Of a DNA stretch of 64,000 bases, positions 40,947 through 49,599 are shown piece after piece. The position numbers and the translations under genes were made by a program. Positions within the stretch are counted from its first letter, which is position 1, and every line of letters starts with the position of its first letter. The notes below the pieces were generated by a model. It saw nothing but the letters and a program-made list of their open reading frames with translations, had not been told where the DNA came from and did no database searches. This stretch comes from Desulfobacteraceae bacterium (GTDB taxonomy: Bacteria > Desulfobacterota > Desulfobacteria > Desulfobacterales > Desulfosarcinaceae), in the NCBI GenBank assembly GCA_027068085.1, contig JAMOUQ010000047.1, positions 1 through 64,000 of the forward strand. The letters run 5' to 3'.

Positions 40947-41654
40947 TCAAATGCCCAGGTATGCTTTTCTCACTTCCTCGTTGGCCATCAGGTTGGCGGC
41001 CGTGTCGGTCATGGTTATCTTGCCGTTTTCCATGACGTATCCCCGGTGGGCTACCTTCAGGGCCAGGTTGGCGTTCTGCTCCACCAGGAAAATAGTGGTC
41101 TTGTTCTCACTGTTTACCTTGCGGATGATTTCGAAGATCTGCTTTACCACCAGGGGAGCCAGCCCCAGGGAAGGCTCGTCCAGCAGAAGCAGCCGCGGCC
41201 TGGCCATCAGGGCCCTGGAGATGGCCAGCATCTGCTGCTCGCCGCCCGAAAGAGTGCCGCCGGCCTGGTTGCGGCGCTCGGCCAGGATGGGAAAGAGGGA
41301 AAAAACGTAATCCAGGTCGCGCTTTATCTCTGCCTTGTCGTTGCGCAGAAAAGCCCCCATGTCCAGGTTTTCCAGCACCGTCAGGTAGGGAAAAATCCGC
41401 CTTCCTTCCGGAACCTGGCAAATGCCCAGGGACACGATCTTGTTGGCCGGCATGTGGTGAATCGGTTGGCCTTCGAAGTAGATTTCACCGGCCCGGGGAG
41501 GGACTATCCCGCAAACCGACATCAGGGTCGTGGTCTTGCCGGCGCCGTTGGCACCGATGAGAGTAACTATCTCTCCTTCGGCTATCTGGAGACTGATGCC
41601 CTTCAAAGCCTGGATATTGCCGTAAAAGGTCTGTACGTTCTTCAATTCAAGCAT
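40947..41654 (-). CDS. livF: Branched-chain amino-acid ABC transporter ATPase LivF
   Basis: 235 residues from ATG 41654 (MLELKNVQTFYGNIQAL); the frame stays open 24 codons further into livG. Walker A GANGAGKTT, LivF-type QVPEGRRIFPYLTVLENL, signature LSGGEQQMLAISRAL, Walker B LLLLDEPSLGLAP and H-loop region FLVEQNAN, all intact. The start lies inside the last codons of livG (8-base overlap). Powers uptake of branched-chain or related amino acids together with LivG, LivH, LivM and LivK. Confidence 0.95.
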   Translation of the reverse strand: MLELKNVQTFYGNIQALKGISLQIAEGEIVTLIGANGAGKTTTLMSVCGIVPPRAGEIYFEGQPIHHMPANKIVSLGICQVPEGRRIFPYLTVLENLDMGAFLRNDKAEIKRDLDYVFSLFPILAERRNQAGGTLSGGEQQMLAISRALMARPRLLLLDEPSLGLAPLVVKQIFEIIRKVNSENKTTIFLVEQNANLALKVAHRGYVMENGKITMTDTAANLMANEEVRKAYLGI

Positions 41655-42435
41655 CGATGTCTTCTCCGAGGTAAGCTTTGATAACGGCTGGATCGTTCTT
41701 GATCTGCTCGGGCGGTCCTTCGGCAATCAGGCGTCCGTAATCGACCACGTAAATCCTGTCCGACAGGCTCATCACCAGCTTCATGTCGTGTTCGATGAGC
41801 AGAATACAGATCCCTTCCTCGTCCCTGATCCTGATGATCAGATCGTCCAGTTCCTTGGTTTCCTGGGTGTTCATGCCGGCAGCCGGCTCGTCCAGCAGGA
41901 GAATGAAAGGCTCGGTGGCCATGGCGCGTGCGATTTCAAGCCTCCTCTGGGCGCCGTAAGGCAGGTTCTTGGCAAACTCGTTGACATACTTTTCCAGCCC
42001 CACCTTCTGCAGCATGCGGTAGCTGTCCTCGATCAGCTGGTTTTCCTCCTTGCGCACCCGGGGCGGCCGGAAGACCGCACCGGGAATGCCGGCCCGCAGG
42101 CGGCAGTGGCGGCCGATCATCACGTTTTCCAAAACGGTCATGTTCTGAAAGAGGCGGATGTTCTGGAAGGTTCTGGCCATGCCGTTTTCGGTCACCTGGT
42201 TAGGCTTCATGCCGTTTATCCGGACGGCCTTGCCCTCGGGCGAAACCAGGCGCATGTCACCGGCGGTGGGATTGTATATTCCGGTAATACAGTTGAAAAA
42301 AGTGGTTTTGCCGGCCCCGTTGGGACCGATCAGGGCCACTATCTCTCCGTGGTTGACGGTCAGGTCGATACTGTCCAGTGCCCGCAACCCGCCGAAATCC
42401 ATGGTCAGGTTGCTGACTTCAAGCGCAGGTGCCAT
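41647..42435 (-). CDS. livG: Branched-chain amino-acid ABC transporter ATPase LivG
   Basis: 262 residues. Walker A GPNGAGKTT, NCITGIYNPTAGD, the LivG-specific RTFQNIRLFQNMTVLENVMIG, signature region YGAQRRLEIARAMA (LPYGAQ in place of LSGGQ, usual for LivG), Walker B ILLLDEPAAGMN and IEHDM. Begins three bases after livM ends. Confidence 0.95.
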   Translation of the reverse strand: MAPALEVSNLTMDFGGLRALDSIDLTVNHGEIVALIGPNGAGKTTFFNCITGIYNPTAGDMRLVSPEGKAVRINGMKPNQVTENGMARTFQNIRLFQNMTVLENVMIGRHCRLRAGIPGAVFRPPRVRKEENQLIEDSYRMLQKVGLEKYVNEFAKNLPYGAQRRLEIARAMATEPFILLLDEPAAGMNTQETKELDDLIIRIRDEEGICILLIEHDMKLVMSLSDRIYVVDYGRLIAEGPPEQIKNDPAVIKAYLGEDIDA

Positions 42436-42438
42436 AGG

Positions 42439-43665
42439 TTACTGGTCCTTGGTTGTTTCGTTGAGTCCCTTGAATTGATATACTTTGCGGACGTCGGAAA
42501 TGATCCCTCCGGGTCGGAAAACCATCATGAAGATCAGGACCGCTCCGAACATCAACATCCTGTACTCTGAAAAAGCCCGCAGGTATTCGGGCAGCAAAAT
42601 CAGGATAAGAGCCCCGCAGATCACCCCCACTATCGAGCCCATACCACCCAGTACCACGATGCACAAAATGATGATGGACTCCCAGATGGTGAAACTGGCA
42701 GGATTGATGAAAGTTGTCTTGGCGGCAAAGACCACTCCTCCCATGCCGGCCCAGGTGGCCCCCAGGGCAAAGGCGCTGAGCTTGGTCTTGGTCTTGTCGA
42801 TGCCCATCGCCTGGCAGGCCACTTCGTCCTCGCGCAGGGCCATCCAGGCCCGGCCGATCCGGGAATCCTGCAGGCGTCTTACCACGAAAATGGTGAAGAC
42901 CGTCATGCCGATCATCAGGTAGTATATGTAGGTGTGAACCTGGTGTAGGTTCATCTGAATACCGAAAAAGCCCGGCCTGGGGATGTTGGCTATGCCGGAA
43001 GGTCCGAAAGAAAACTCGTTCCAGTTTTCAAGCACCAGGCGGATGATTTCCCCAAAGCCCAGGGTGACGATGGCAAGATAGTCGCCCCGCAGCCTGAGTA
43101 CCGGAAACCCCAGCACGATACCGAACAGGGCCGCCATGGCGGCACCGATGGGAAGCGCGGTCCAGAAACCGATTCCGAAATGATGATTGAGCAGGGCGTA
43201 GCTGTAGGCACCGACCGCGTAGAAAGCCACGTACCCCAGGTCGAGCAGGCCGGCCAGCCCCACCACGATATTGAGCCCCAGCCCCACCACCACATAAATG
43301 AGAGCCGTGGTCATGATGTTGACCTGGTAGAGCGAAAAGACCAGGGGATATATCAAAGCGAAAGCACAGATGATCACCAGGGCCGGACGGCTGAAGCGCT
43401 TGTCGTGGATCAGTTTCTGGGTCAGGGGCACTTTCTGCTCCTGGCCTTCCTCGGCCTGCTTCATGCCCATCTCTTTTTTGCGCAGCAACGCACGCCAGAC
43501 AAAAGAAAGGAAGAAACTGCCCACCCCCACCCAGGCCATGCGCGACCAGCGCCATTCGATGGTCTTGTAAATGGTATTGACCTTGATCACCATGATGGGA
43601 AAGGTCAGGAACATGAACCACAGCGAAACCAATATCGATTTTTTCAATTCTTTGACGTTAAACAT
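42439..43665 (-). CDS. livM: Branched-chain amino-acid ABC transporter permease LivM
   Basis: 408 residues. The conserved core (GLGLNIVVGLAGLLDLGYVAFYAVGAY, RLRGDYLAIVTLGFGEIIRL, GIDKTKTKLSAFALGATWAGMGG) occupies about 120-400. An N-terminal extension of about 110 residues carries two extra hydrophobic segments and a charged linker (KEMGMKQAEEGQEQK), seen in some proteobacterial LivM proteins. Forms the membrane channel with LivH. Confidence 0.94.
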   Translation of the reverse strand: MFNVKELKKSILVSLWFMFLTFPIMVIKVNTIYKTIEWRWSRMAWVGVGSFFLSFVWRALLRKKEMGMKQAEEGQEQKVPLTQKLIHDKRFSRPALVIICAFALIYPLVFSLYQVNIMTTALIYVVVGLGLNIVVGLAGLLDLGYVAFYAVGAYSYALLNHHFGIGFWTALPIGAAMAALFGIVLGFPVLRLRGDYLAIVTLGFGEIIRLVLENWNEFSFGPSGIANIPRPGFFGIQMNLHQVHTYIYYLMIGMTVFTIFVVRRLQDSRIGRAWMALREDEVACQAMGIDKTKTKLSAFALGATWAGMGGVVFAAKTTFINPASFTIWESIIILCIVVLGGMGSIVGVICGALILILLPEYLRAFSEYRMLMFGAVLIFMMVFRPGGIISDVRKVYQFKGLNETTKDQ

Positions 43666-43701
43666 GATCTTCCCGGTATTCCACAGGCCGATTGCCTGAG
43701 C

Positions 43702-44610
43702 TTAAACCTTGTCGGTATCCTTGCGCCCCAGTATCCCGGACGGCCTGAAGATTAGAATCAAGACAAGAAAGATGAAAGCAAATACGTCTTCGTAATCACT
43801 GGAGATATACCCGGTAAAGAAACTTTCGGTCCACCCCAGCACCAAACTGCCCAAGACGGCTCCCGGCATGGAGCCGATACCGCCCAGCACCGCTGCCACG
43901 AAGGCTTTTATGCCGGCGATAAAGCCGATGTAAAAATTTATCTGCCCTATGTGGGAGGCAATCAGCACGCCGCCCAGGGCGGCGGTTGCCGACCCGATGA
44001 TGAAGGTTACCGAGATCACCCGGTCCACGTCCACCCCCACCAGCATCGCCATCTGCTGATCCTGGGCCGTTGCCCGCATGGCCTTTCCGATCCTGGTGAA
44101 CTTGATCAGGATGGTAAGGGCGACCATCACTATGGCGGTGGTTAGGTAAATCACGATTTCCGAGGAACGGACTATGTGCTCCACCGGTTTCAGAAACTCG
44201 AATTCAGGGATCAGATTGGGAAAGGGCAAAAAATCGGAAGTCTGGGCCAACAGGACATAGTTCTGGAGAAACAGCGACACCCCGATGGCGCTGATCAGGG
44301 CCGAAAGGCGCGGCGCATTGCGCAGAGGTTTGTAGGCTATCTTCTCCGCAGTAAAGCCATAGGCCGAGGAATAAACCACCGCCGCAATGGAGGCGATAAC
44401 CAGGATGGCCACCTGGTTCCAGCCCATCAGGGTCAATACCCCGGCCACGATCAGGGCCGTGAAGGCACCGATCATGTAAATTTCGCCATGGGCGAAATTG
44501 ATCAGCTGGATGATCCCGTAAACCATGGTATAGCCCAGGGCAAGCAACGCATAGATGCTACCGCGGGTCAGGCCTCCCAGGAAAAGTTCGAAAAAGTACT
44601 CGAAATCCAT
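43702..44610 (-). CDS. livH: Branched-chain amino-acid ABC transporter permease LivH
   Basis: 302 residues, about eight spans. LivH signatures: GSIYALLALGYTMVYGIIQLINFAHGEIYMIGAF at the N-terminus, RAMRATAQDQ-like AMRATAQDQQMAMLVGVDVDRVI in the cytoplasmic loop, and GGIGSMPGAVLGSLVLG near the C-terminus. 178 bases separate it from livK, with a terminator-like hairpin in between. Confidence 0.95.
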   Translation of the reverse strand: MDFEYFFELFLGGLTRGSIYALLALGYTMVYGIIQLINFAHGEIYMIGAFTALIVAGVLTLMGWNQVAILVIASIAAVVYSSAYGFTAEKIAYKPLRNAPRLSALISAIGVSLFLQNYVLLAQTSDFLPFPNLIPEFEFLKPVEHIVRSSEIVIYLTTAIVMVALTILIKFTRIGKAMRATAQDQQMAMLVGVDVDRVISVTFIIGSATAALGGVLIASHIGQINFYIGFIAGIKAFVAAVLGGIGSMPGAVLGSLVLGWTESFFTGYISSDYEDVFAFIFLVLILIFRPSGILGRKDTDKV

Positions 44611-44724
44611 TGAAAAACATTGCTCCCTTGCGTCCGACCGCTAGGGTCTTGTCAGGATCGGCCCGGGCAAGGCCGATGGCTTTGGCCCCGTTCTGCCAGT
44701 AGCCCCATGCCCGCATAAGCCGAA

Positions 44725-44769
44725 ACTTAAAAAATCAGGGAACAAGCAGACGCCGGCCTGTTCCCTGAT
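44725..44769 (-). terminator. Terminator-like hairpin between livK and livH
   Basis: An 11-bp perfect stem (44734-44744 with 44759-44769) followed on the minus strand by TTTTT (44733-44729). It lies 19 bases past the livK stop. It probably ends part of the transcripts so that the binding protein is made in excess of the permease and ATPases. Confidence 0.8.
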
Positions 44770-44788
44770 GTGCCTGGATTTACATTTG

Positions 44789-45919
44789 CTATTTGACTTC
44801 TACGTACTTGCCATTGCGTACCTGGTACATGGCAAAACCGACGCCGATGGCATCACCCTTTTCGTCGAACTTGATCTTGCCAAGGGGAGTGTCAACGTAC
44901 TCTGTGCGCAGGGCCTTGACAATGGCATCATAGTCGGTGCTGCCGGCCTTCTCGATGGCGTTGAGCAGGGCCAGGGCGGCGGCATAGGCATTTTCGAAGA
45001 AAGCACCCGGATCGCTGCCGTAGGCCTTGACGTGCTCGGCCCGGGCCTTGATGGTCAGGGGGTTTTTGGAAACATCCTTGGGTCCGGTGGCGTACACGCC
45101 TTCGGCGTACTTCTTGGCCACCTTGATGAAGGTGTCGTCCTTGACGCCGTCATCGGAGATGAAATAAGCCTTCATCTTCTTTTTGCGCATCTGGGTCACG
45201 ATCTTGGAGGCCTCGGGATGATAGCCGCCGAAAATGACCGCTTCGGCCTTTTTGCGCTTGATCTTCTGAACCACGGCGGAATAGTCAACCGCTCCCGGGG
45301 TGATGCCCTCGTAGAGCACTACCTTGGCCCGGGGATCTTTTTCCAGGAAACCCTTGGCGAATTCGGCCAGACCCTTGCCGTAGTCACCCTTGTCGTGAAG
45401 CACGGCAATACGTTTTACCTTCAGGACATTGAGGGCAAATTCCACTTCCAGCTTGGCCTGGGCATCGTCGGAAGCAATCGTCCGGAAAAAGTTGGGATAG
45501 TTCCCGCTCTGGGTCAGGGCCGGATTGGTCGCAGAAGGCGACATAACAACTATGTGCGAATCCTTGTAGATTCCCAGGGCGGCCTTGGTGGCACCGGAAC
45601 AGATGTGCCCCAGAACCACGTTGACCCCGGCGCCCACCAGCTTGGTGGCGGTGTTGGTGGCCACTTCCGGCTTGCAGACGTCGTCTTCCACGATCAGCTC
45701 GACTTTCTTGCCCAAAACTCCGCCCTTGGCATTGATGTTTTTGACCACCAGCTCGGCGGCCTTGACCGTGGGAATGCCGTAAGAGGCAAGGTCTCCGCTG
45801 TGGGGTCCGGCCACACCGAGTTTGATGGTATCGGCAGCCATGGCCGGTCCGGCCGCTGCCGCCAAAAAGGCCGCCGCAACTAACAGTATGAGCAACTTTC
45901 CAAAATGATTTTTCACCAT
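44789..45919 (-). CDS. livK: Branched-chain amino-acid ABC transporter periplasmic binding protein LivK
   Basis: 376 residues. Signal peptide at 1-28 (ends GPAMAAD). The mature part has the type-I binding fold: IKLGVAGPHSGDLASYG, VLGHICSGATKAALGIYKDSHIVVMSPSATNPALT (Ser/Thr ligand loop) and VIFGGYHPEASKIVTQMRKKKMKAYFISDDGVKD. A ribosome site (GGAGGAGAC) lies just before the ATG. First gene of livKHMGF. The exact amino acid is not decidable from sequence. Confidence 0.93.
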   Translation of the reverse strand: MVKNHFGKLLILLVAAAFLAAAAGPAMAADTIKLGVAGPHSGDLASYGIPTVKAAELVVKNINAKGGVLGKKVELIVEDDVCKPEVATNTATKLVGAGVNVVLGHICSGATKAALGIYKDSHIVVMSPSATNPALTQSGNYPNFFRTIASDDAQAKLEVEFALNVLKVKRIAVLHDKGDYGKGLAEFAKGFLEKDPRAKVVLYEGITPGAVDYSAVVQKIKRKKAEAVIFGGYHPEASKIVTQMRKKKMKAYFISDDGVKDDTFIKVAKKYAEGVYATGPKDVSKNPLTIKARAEHVKAYGSDPGAFFENAYAAALALLNAIEKAGSTDYDAIVKALRTEYVDTPLGKIKFDEKGDAIGVGFAMYQVRNGKYVEVK

Positions 45920-45968
45920 TGTCTCCTCCTCGCTTCTATTCGTTTACTGGAAATGGATGAACATTACC

Positions 45969-45998
45969 TTATAGCCACCATGTCACCTTTCCGTCAAG
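45969..45998 (-). promoter_or_regulatory. Sigma70-type promoter of the liv operon
   Basis: Minus strand TTGACG (45998-45993), 18-base spacer, TATAAG (45974-45969), about 50 bases upstream of the livK ATG. Confidence 0.6.
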
Positions 45999-46091
45999 GA
46001 TGATGACAAGTTCCAGAACATGATTCTTGAACCGGTCACCTCCATGTTGCTTGCTTCAAGTTACCATGACCCACTGCCGCCACCGGCGGTC

Positions 46092-46793
46092 CTAATGATC
46101 CGAGGCATAAATCACGACCAGGGCCCGGGATGGGGCCCCCTCGATGCTCCGCAGGGCATGGGGTATCCCGGAATCGAAGTAGATGCTGTCACCGGCGGCC
46201 AGCTCAATCCGCTGGTCGGCCCCGATAAATTCCAGGCGGCCTTCGGTCACGTGGAGAAACTCTTCTCCGGGATGGGTATAATAGTTCAGCTTGTCATCGT
46301 CCACCGGATCAAAGCTGACCAAGAACGGCTCCATGTGGCGGCGGGCAATTGGCCGCGCCAGGGAAACATAAGTATACCCTCCCGGAGACGACTTATGGAC
46401 AAGGCCCTGCCCATTTACCGGGTGGTCATCTCTTCTTACAACCGAAATACGCTGGTTGGGTTCGGTCTCCCTGAAAAAATAACCGATTGTAACCCCCAGG
46501 GCCTTCGATATCCTGATCAACGTGGCCAGGGGTGGAGCGATGACGTCATTTTCGATCTGTGAAAGCAATGACTTGGACAAACCGGTCAAATCGGAAACGT
46601 TCTGCAGGGTCAGGCCCCGGGAACGCCGCCGGAACCGGATCTTGCGGCCCAGTGCAAGGGCATCGACCTCTTTTTTAACGTCCTGATCTGAAGCAATCGG
46701 TACTACCGGCTCTTTCAAAACCCTATTCCTCTGGACCGGTTGCTTGCGGGCCGCCTGCCAGACTGTTATCCGGTCGTCTTTCTCGAACAACAT
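46092..46793 (-). CDS. XRE-family regulator with C-terminal cupin domain
   Basis: 233 residues. After about 45 variable residues comes an XRE HTH at about 48-102 (LGRKIRFRRRSRGLTLQNVSDLTGLSKSLLSQIENDVIAPPLATLIRISKAL). A cupin_2 sensor domain at about 160-230 (HPGEEFLHVTEGRLEFIGADQ, LAAGDSIYFDSGIPHALRS) probably binds a small ligand. Related proteins control amino-acid, polyamine or carboxylate genes. It is upstream of and co-directional with livK but separated by 172 bases and the liv promoter, so regulation of the liv operon is only a guess. Confidence 0.9.
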   Translation of the reverse strand: MLFEKDDRITVWQAARKQPVQRNRVLKEPVVPIASDQDVKKEVDALALGRKIRFRRRSRGLTLQNVSDLTGLSKSLLSQIENDVIAPPLATLIRISKALGVTIGYFFRETEPNQRISVVRRDDHPVNGQGLVHKSSPGGYTYVSLARPIARRHMEPFLVSFDPVDDDKLNYYTHPGEEFLHVTEGRLEFIGADQRIELAAGDSIYFDSGIPHALRSIEGAPSRALVVIYASDH

Positions 46794-46996
46794 AAATTTA
46801 CTAAATCATATTCAGCAAGAATAGAGTTTCATAAGCCAATTTTTTATCTGTGTCAAACAAAAATTTGGTGACAATGGAACCGGGGCTGAAGTCACATGCT
46901 TGAAAAAAGCTTGCCGCGCAACCGGCATTGACCTATAAGCCATCAGGGAAGAGACTTTTGTAAAATCCGAAACCTGATTACTCGACAAGGTAAACG

Positions 46997-47842
46997 ATGG
47001 CCAAGAGGGTAGGGCTGGTGATCAAAACTGATCCCAAGGCCCAGCAAACCGCCGCCGATTTCAAAAAGTGGCTGGAAAAGCGCGGTCATCAGGTGGTCGT
47101 CCAGGACGGGCCGCCGGATGCGGACAAACCGGCCTCCATGGCTCCGGCCGATCTGTATTGTGTTTTCGTGCTCGGCGGAGACGGCACCTTCCTCAGCGCC
47201 GTGCGCTGGATAGGAGACCAGCCCATAGCGCTGATGGGAATCAAGTTCGGCGAGGTCGGATTTCTGGCCGAAACGCTGGAAGCCCATATCTATGAAACCG
47301 CGCAGCAGATTCTCGACCATGGATTTCAAACTTTTCCGCGCATGCGCCTGACCGTCGACATTCACGCCGGCGGCACTTTACTGAAACGGGAAACGGTTCT
47401 CAACGACATGGTCATCAACAAGGGGGCCCTGGCAAGGCTGGCTCAGATCGAAACCTATATCGACGATTATCACCTTACGGATTTCAGGGCCGACGGCCTG
47501 ATAGTGGCCACGCCGACCGGCTCCACGGCTTACTCCCTGGCAGCCGGAGGCCCCATCATAAATCCTTCGGTCCCTGCCATCCTGCTTACCCCCATCTGCC
47601 CTTTCACCCTGACCAACAGGCCCCTGATCGTGCCGGAAAATGCGACCATCAAAATCGGCCTGGCCAGAGAATCATCGGATATAATGCTCACCTGTGACGG
47701 CCAGGTGGGCATACCCATCGACCAAAGCCACACCCTTGTGGTCCGCAAAAGCCCCCACGACCTGCACATGATCCGCCTGCCGGACCAGAACTACTACGAA
47801 ATCCTCAAAACCCGCCTCCAGTGGAGTGGCGGCCGGAGCTAG
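46997..47842 (+). CDS. nadK: NAD kinase
   Basis: 281 residues. ATP-dependent phosphorylation of NAD to NADP in the cytosol. GGDGT motif as FVLGGDGTFLSAV (about 56-68), the NDxVIxK-type substrate loop LNDMVINKGALARL, and PTGSTAYSLAAGGPII. Length is typical. It ends with TAG at 47840-47842, a single base from the convergent MlaD stop. Confidence 0.95.
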   Translation: MAKRVGLVIKTDPKAQQTAADFKKWLEKRGHQVVVQDGPPDADKPASMAPADLYCVFVLGGDGTFLSAVRWIGDQPIALMGIKFGEVGFLAETLEAHIYETAQQILDHGFQTFPRMRLTVDIHAGGTLLKRETVLNDMVINKGALARLAQIETYIDDYHLTDFRADGLIVATPTGSTAYSLAAGGPIINPSVPAILLTPICPFTLTNRPLIVPENATIKIGLARESSDIMLTCDGQVGIPIDQSHTLVVRKSPHDLHMIRLPDQNYYEILKTRLQWSGGRS

Positions 47843-47843
47843 C

Positions 47844-48884
47844 TCACTGCCTTAACTTGGCTTTGCTGTGATCGGCCACCTTCTGCAAAGGCAGGTGGCC
47901 CCGGATCAGGATGTTTTTCTCCAGGGAACGGACCACGTTGTCGATCCGCCTGACTCCGCTGCGGATTTCCCGGATACCGTCCAGGGCGCCCCGGGTTATC
48001 CGGGGGACGTTGCGGCTGCCGGTGGCCACGTTTTCCATGATCTTTTTCAGGTGGGCTGTGGATACCTGTAAATCGGCCATGATCTTTTTGATATCTTCAA
48101 GACGTTGGTTGAGCTCGAATCCGGCCTGCCTGAAAACCACCAGATTGTCATTGACAAGCCTGACGGTATCGGGAGTATGGGCCGCGGCTTGGCCGAGATC
48201 GGCCAGAATCAGATCCAGGCTTCCGAGGCTGCGCCGGATTTCATCCAGAAGCCGGCGGGAATTGATCAGGGCTCCCAGGGTTCCCCGTCCTGACTGCAGG
48301 TCTTCGGTAATGGCCGCCACATTGGCGCTTATCCGGCGTATGTTACACAGGGTGCCCATAAGAGGGCCATCCGGATCACCCAGCCTTTCCGTCAGTTCGG
48401 CCAGGTCCTGGATGGCCTTGATGGCCATCTTGGCTGTCTTTTCCACCTGGAATTCATTCATCAGGTCGTCCAGGGAACGCTTTTCCCGGGAGGGAATCTC
48501 ACTTTTGGGAGGCAGGGGCGGGGCGGTTGAAGAGCCCGGAATGATCGAGACATATTCTGAACCGATGAAGGTCGGGCTTTCCACCACGCAAACCGTATCG
48601 GTCCGGATCCGGGAAGCGTATTTTTCCAAAATGGCCAGAGTGACCCTGACCTTGTCGTCTTCCAGGCTGATATCCTTCACCTTGCCGATATCGGCCTTGT
48701 AGAGCTTGACCGCGGCATTTTTCTGCAAATTGTAATTCTGGGCAAAGGTAGTATAATAGATAACATATGATCGGAACCAGCCCTTTCCCCGGCCCAGCAC
48801 GACTATAGCCGCTACCATCAGGCCGACCACTATCACCATAAACAGACCGACAATCTTTTCCCGGGTCGAATAATTGGTATCCAT
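47844..48884 (-). CDS. MlaD-like MCE-domain lipid transport protein
   Basis: 346 residues. One N-terminal membrane span (about 12-30), then an MCE domain (about 38-120: YYTTFAQNYNLQKNAAVKLYKADIGKVKDISLEDDKVRVTL, FIGSEYVSIIPG), then a long helical tail rich in heptad-like repeats (about 150-330), resembling the extended tubes of YebT/PqiB/Mce proteins more than the short E. coli MlaD. Carries phospholipids across the periplasm with the permease and ATPase encoded upstream. MlaC and MlaB homologues are not next to it. Confidence 0.88.
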   Translation of the reverse strand: MDTNYSTREKIVGLFMVIVVGLMVAAIVVLGRGKGWFRSYVIYYTTFAQNYNLQKNAAVKLYKADIGKVKDISLEDDKVRVTLAILEKYASRIRTDTVCVVESPTFIGSEYVSIIPGSSTAPPLPPKSEIPSREKRSLDDLMNEFQVEKTAKMAIKAIQDLAELTERLGDPDGPLMGTLCNIRRISANVAAITEDLQSGRGTLGALINSRRLLDEIRRSLGSLDLILADLGQAAAHTPDTVRLVNDNLVVFRQAGFELNQRLEDIKKIMADLQVSTAHLKKIMENVATGSRNVPRITRGALDGIREIRSGVRRIDNVVRSLEKNILIRGHLPLQKVADHSKAKLRQ

Positions 48885-48888
48885 GGTT

Positions 48889-49599
48889 TCAGTTTCCCTG
48901 CAACAACGGCTGTCCCCGGTGGAGGGGCTCGCGCAGACGACCCTCGGCCAGGATCAGGCGGCGGTTGGACAATCGGCGGAAAAAATCATGCTCACAGGCC
49001 GTAAAGACCAGCGGAACCTGCTTGAGAATATATTTTTTAAGTTCCCGGCGCAAAACCTGGAAACGCCGGTCGGCCACAAGGTCTTCGGGCCGGTCCATGA
49101 GGATCACATTCGGTTTCTTTGACAATTCGCGCACCACCAGGGCAAACTGAACGTCCGCCGGGTCCAGGTCAGAAGGCCGCAACTCCATTTTGCGTTCCAG
49201 GTCCAGCTGCCGGCAAAGCTCCAGTTCGTCGTCTTCCAGTTCCAAATCAAAGGAATTGCCGAAGTACCACCTCATCAGCAACAGGTTTTCACGCAAGCTG
49301 AGATTGCTTATCAGGGCCGCGTCCCGGGCGATATAACCAATACGCCGCTTGCACTCAAGCAGCGCCCGGTAATCGGCCAGCTTCTGTCTTTGCCCCATGA
49401 AGAAATAGGCCCCCCTCTCCGGTATTTCCAGGGTTGCCAGAGCGCGCAATAAAAGCAGGCCGTCTGCCGGATCAACGGGTTCCAGGGCCAGGACCTGACC
49501 CGCCTCGATGGCCAGGCTGCACCCTTGCAGTCCGCAACCCGCCTTTTCCGAGGCAATCACGTAATCCCTGATCTCGACTATCGGCCCGTTTTCCATCAT
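48889..49599 (-). CDS. MlaF-like ABC ATPase subunit with degenerate nucleotide-binding motifs
   Basis: 236 residues from ATG 49599, which overlaps the permease stop (ATGA). The ABC fold is recognisable (LRALATLEIPERGAYFFMGQ after the P-loop position, RRIGYIARDAALISNLSLRENLLLM, NVILMDRPEDL, TACEHDFF), and gene order matches MlaE-MlaF-MlaD. Yet the Walker A site reads LEPVDPADGLLLL with Gly47 in place of the Lys, the LSGGQ signature reads LDPADVQ, the Q-loop Gln is absent, and the Walker B Glu is Arg170. The frame is intact and codon use normal, so it looks like a conserved pseudo-ATPase rather than a pseudogene. Confidence 0.85.
   Translation of the reverse strand: MMENGPIVEIRDYVIASEKAGCGLQGCSLAIEAGQVLALEPVDPADGLLLLRALATLEIPERGAYFFMGQRQKLADYRALLECKRRIGYIARDAALISNLSLRENLLLMRWYFGNSFDLELEDDELELCRQLDLERKMELRPSDLDPADVQFALVVRELSKKPNVILMDRPEDLVADRRFQVLRRELKKYILKQVPLVFTACEHDFFRRLSNRRLILAEGRLREPLHRGQPLLQGN

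Noticed and set aside
47830-47850. Possible overlap or frameshift at the nadK-mlaD junction
   Set aside because: Both stop codons are present and convergent with one base between them; simply very tight packing.
48889-49599. Pseudogene of mlaF
   Set aside because: The frame is uninterrupted, overlaps both neighbours precisely, and has normal codon use; loss of motifs without any frame damage suggests retained function.
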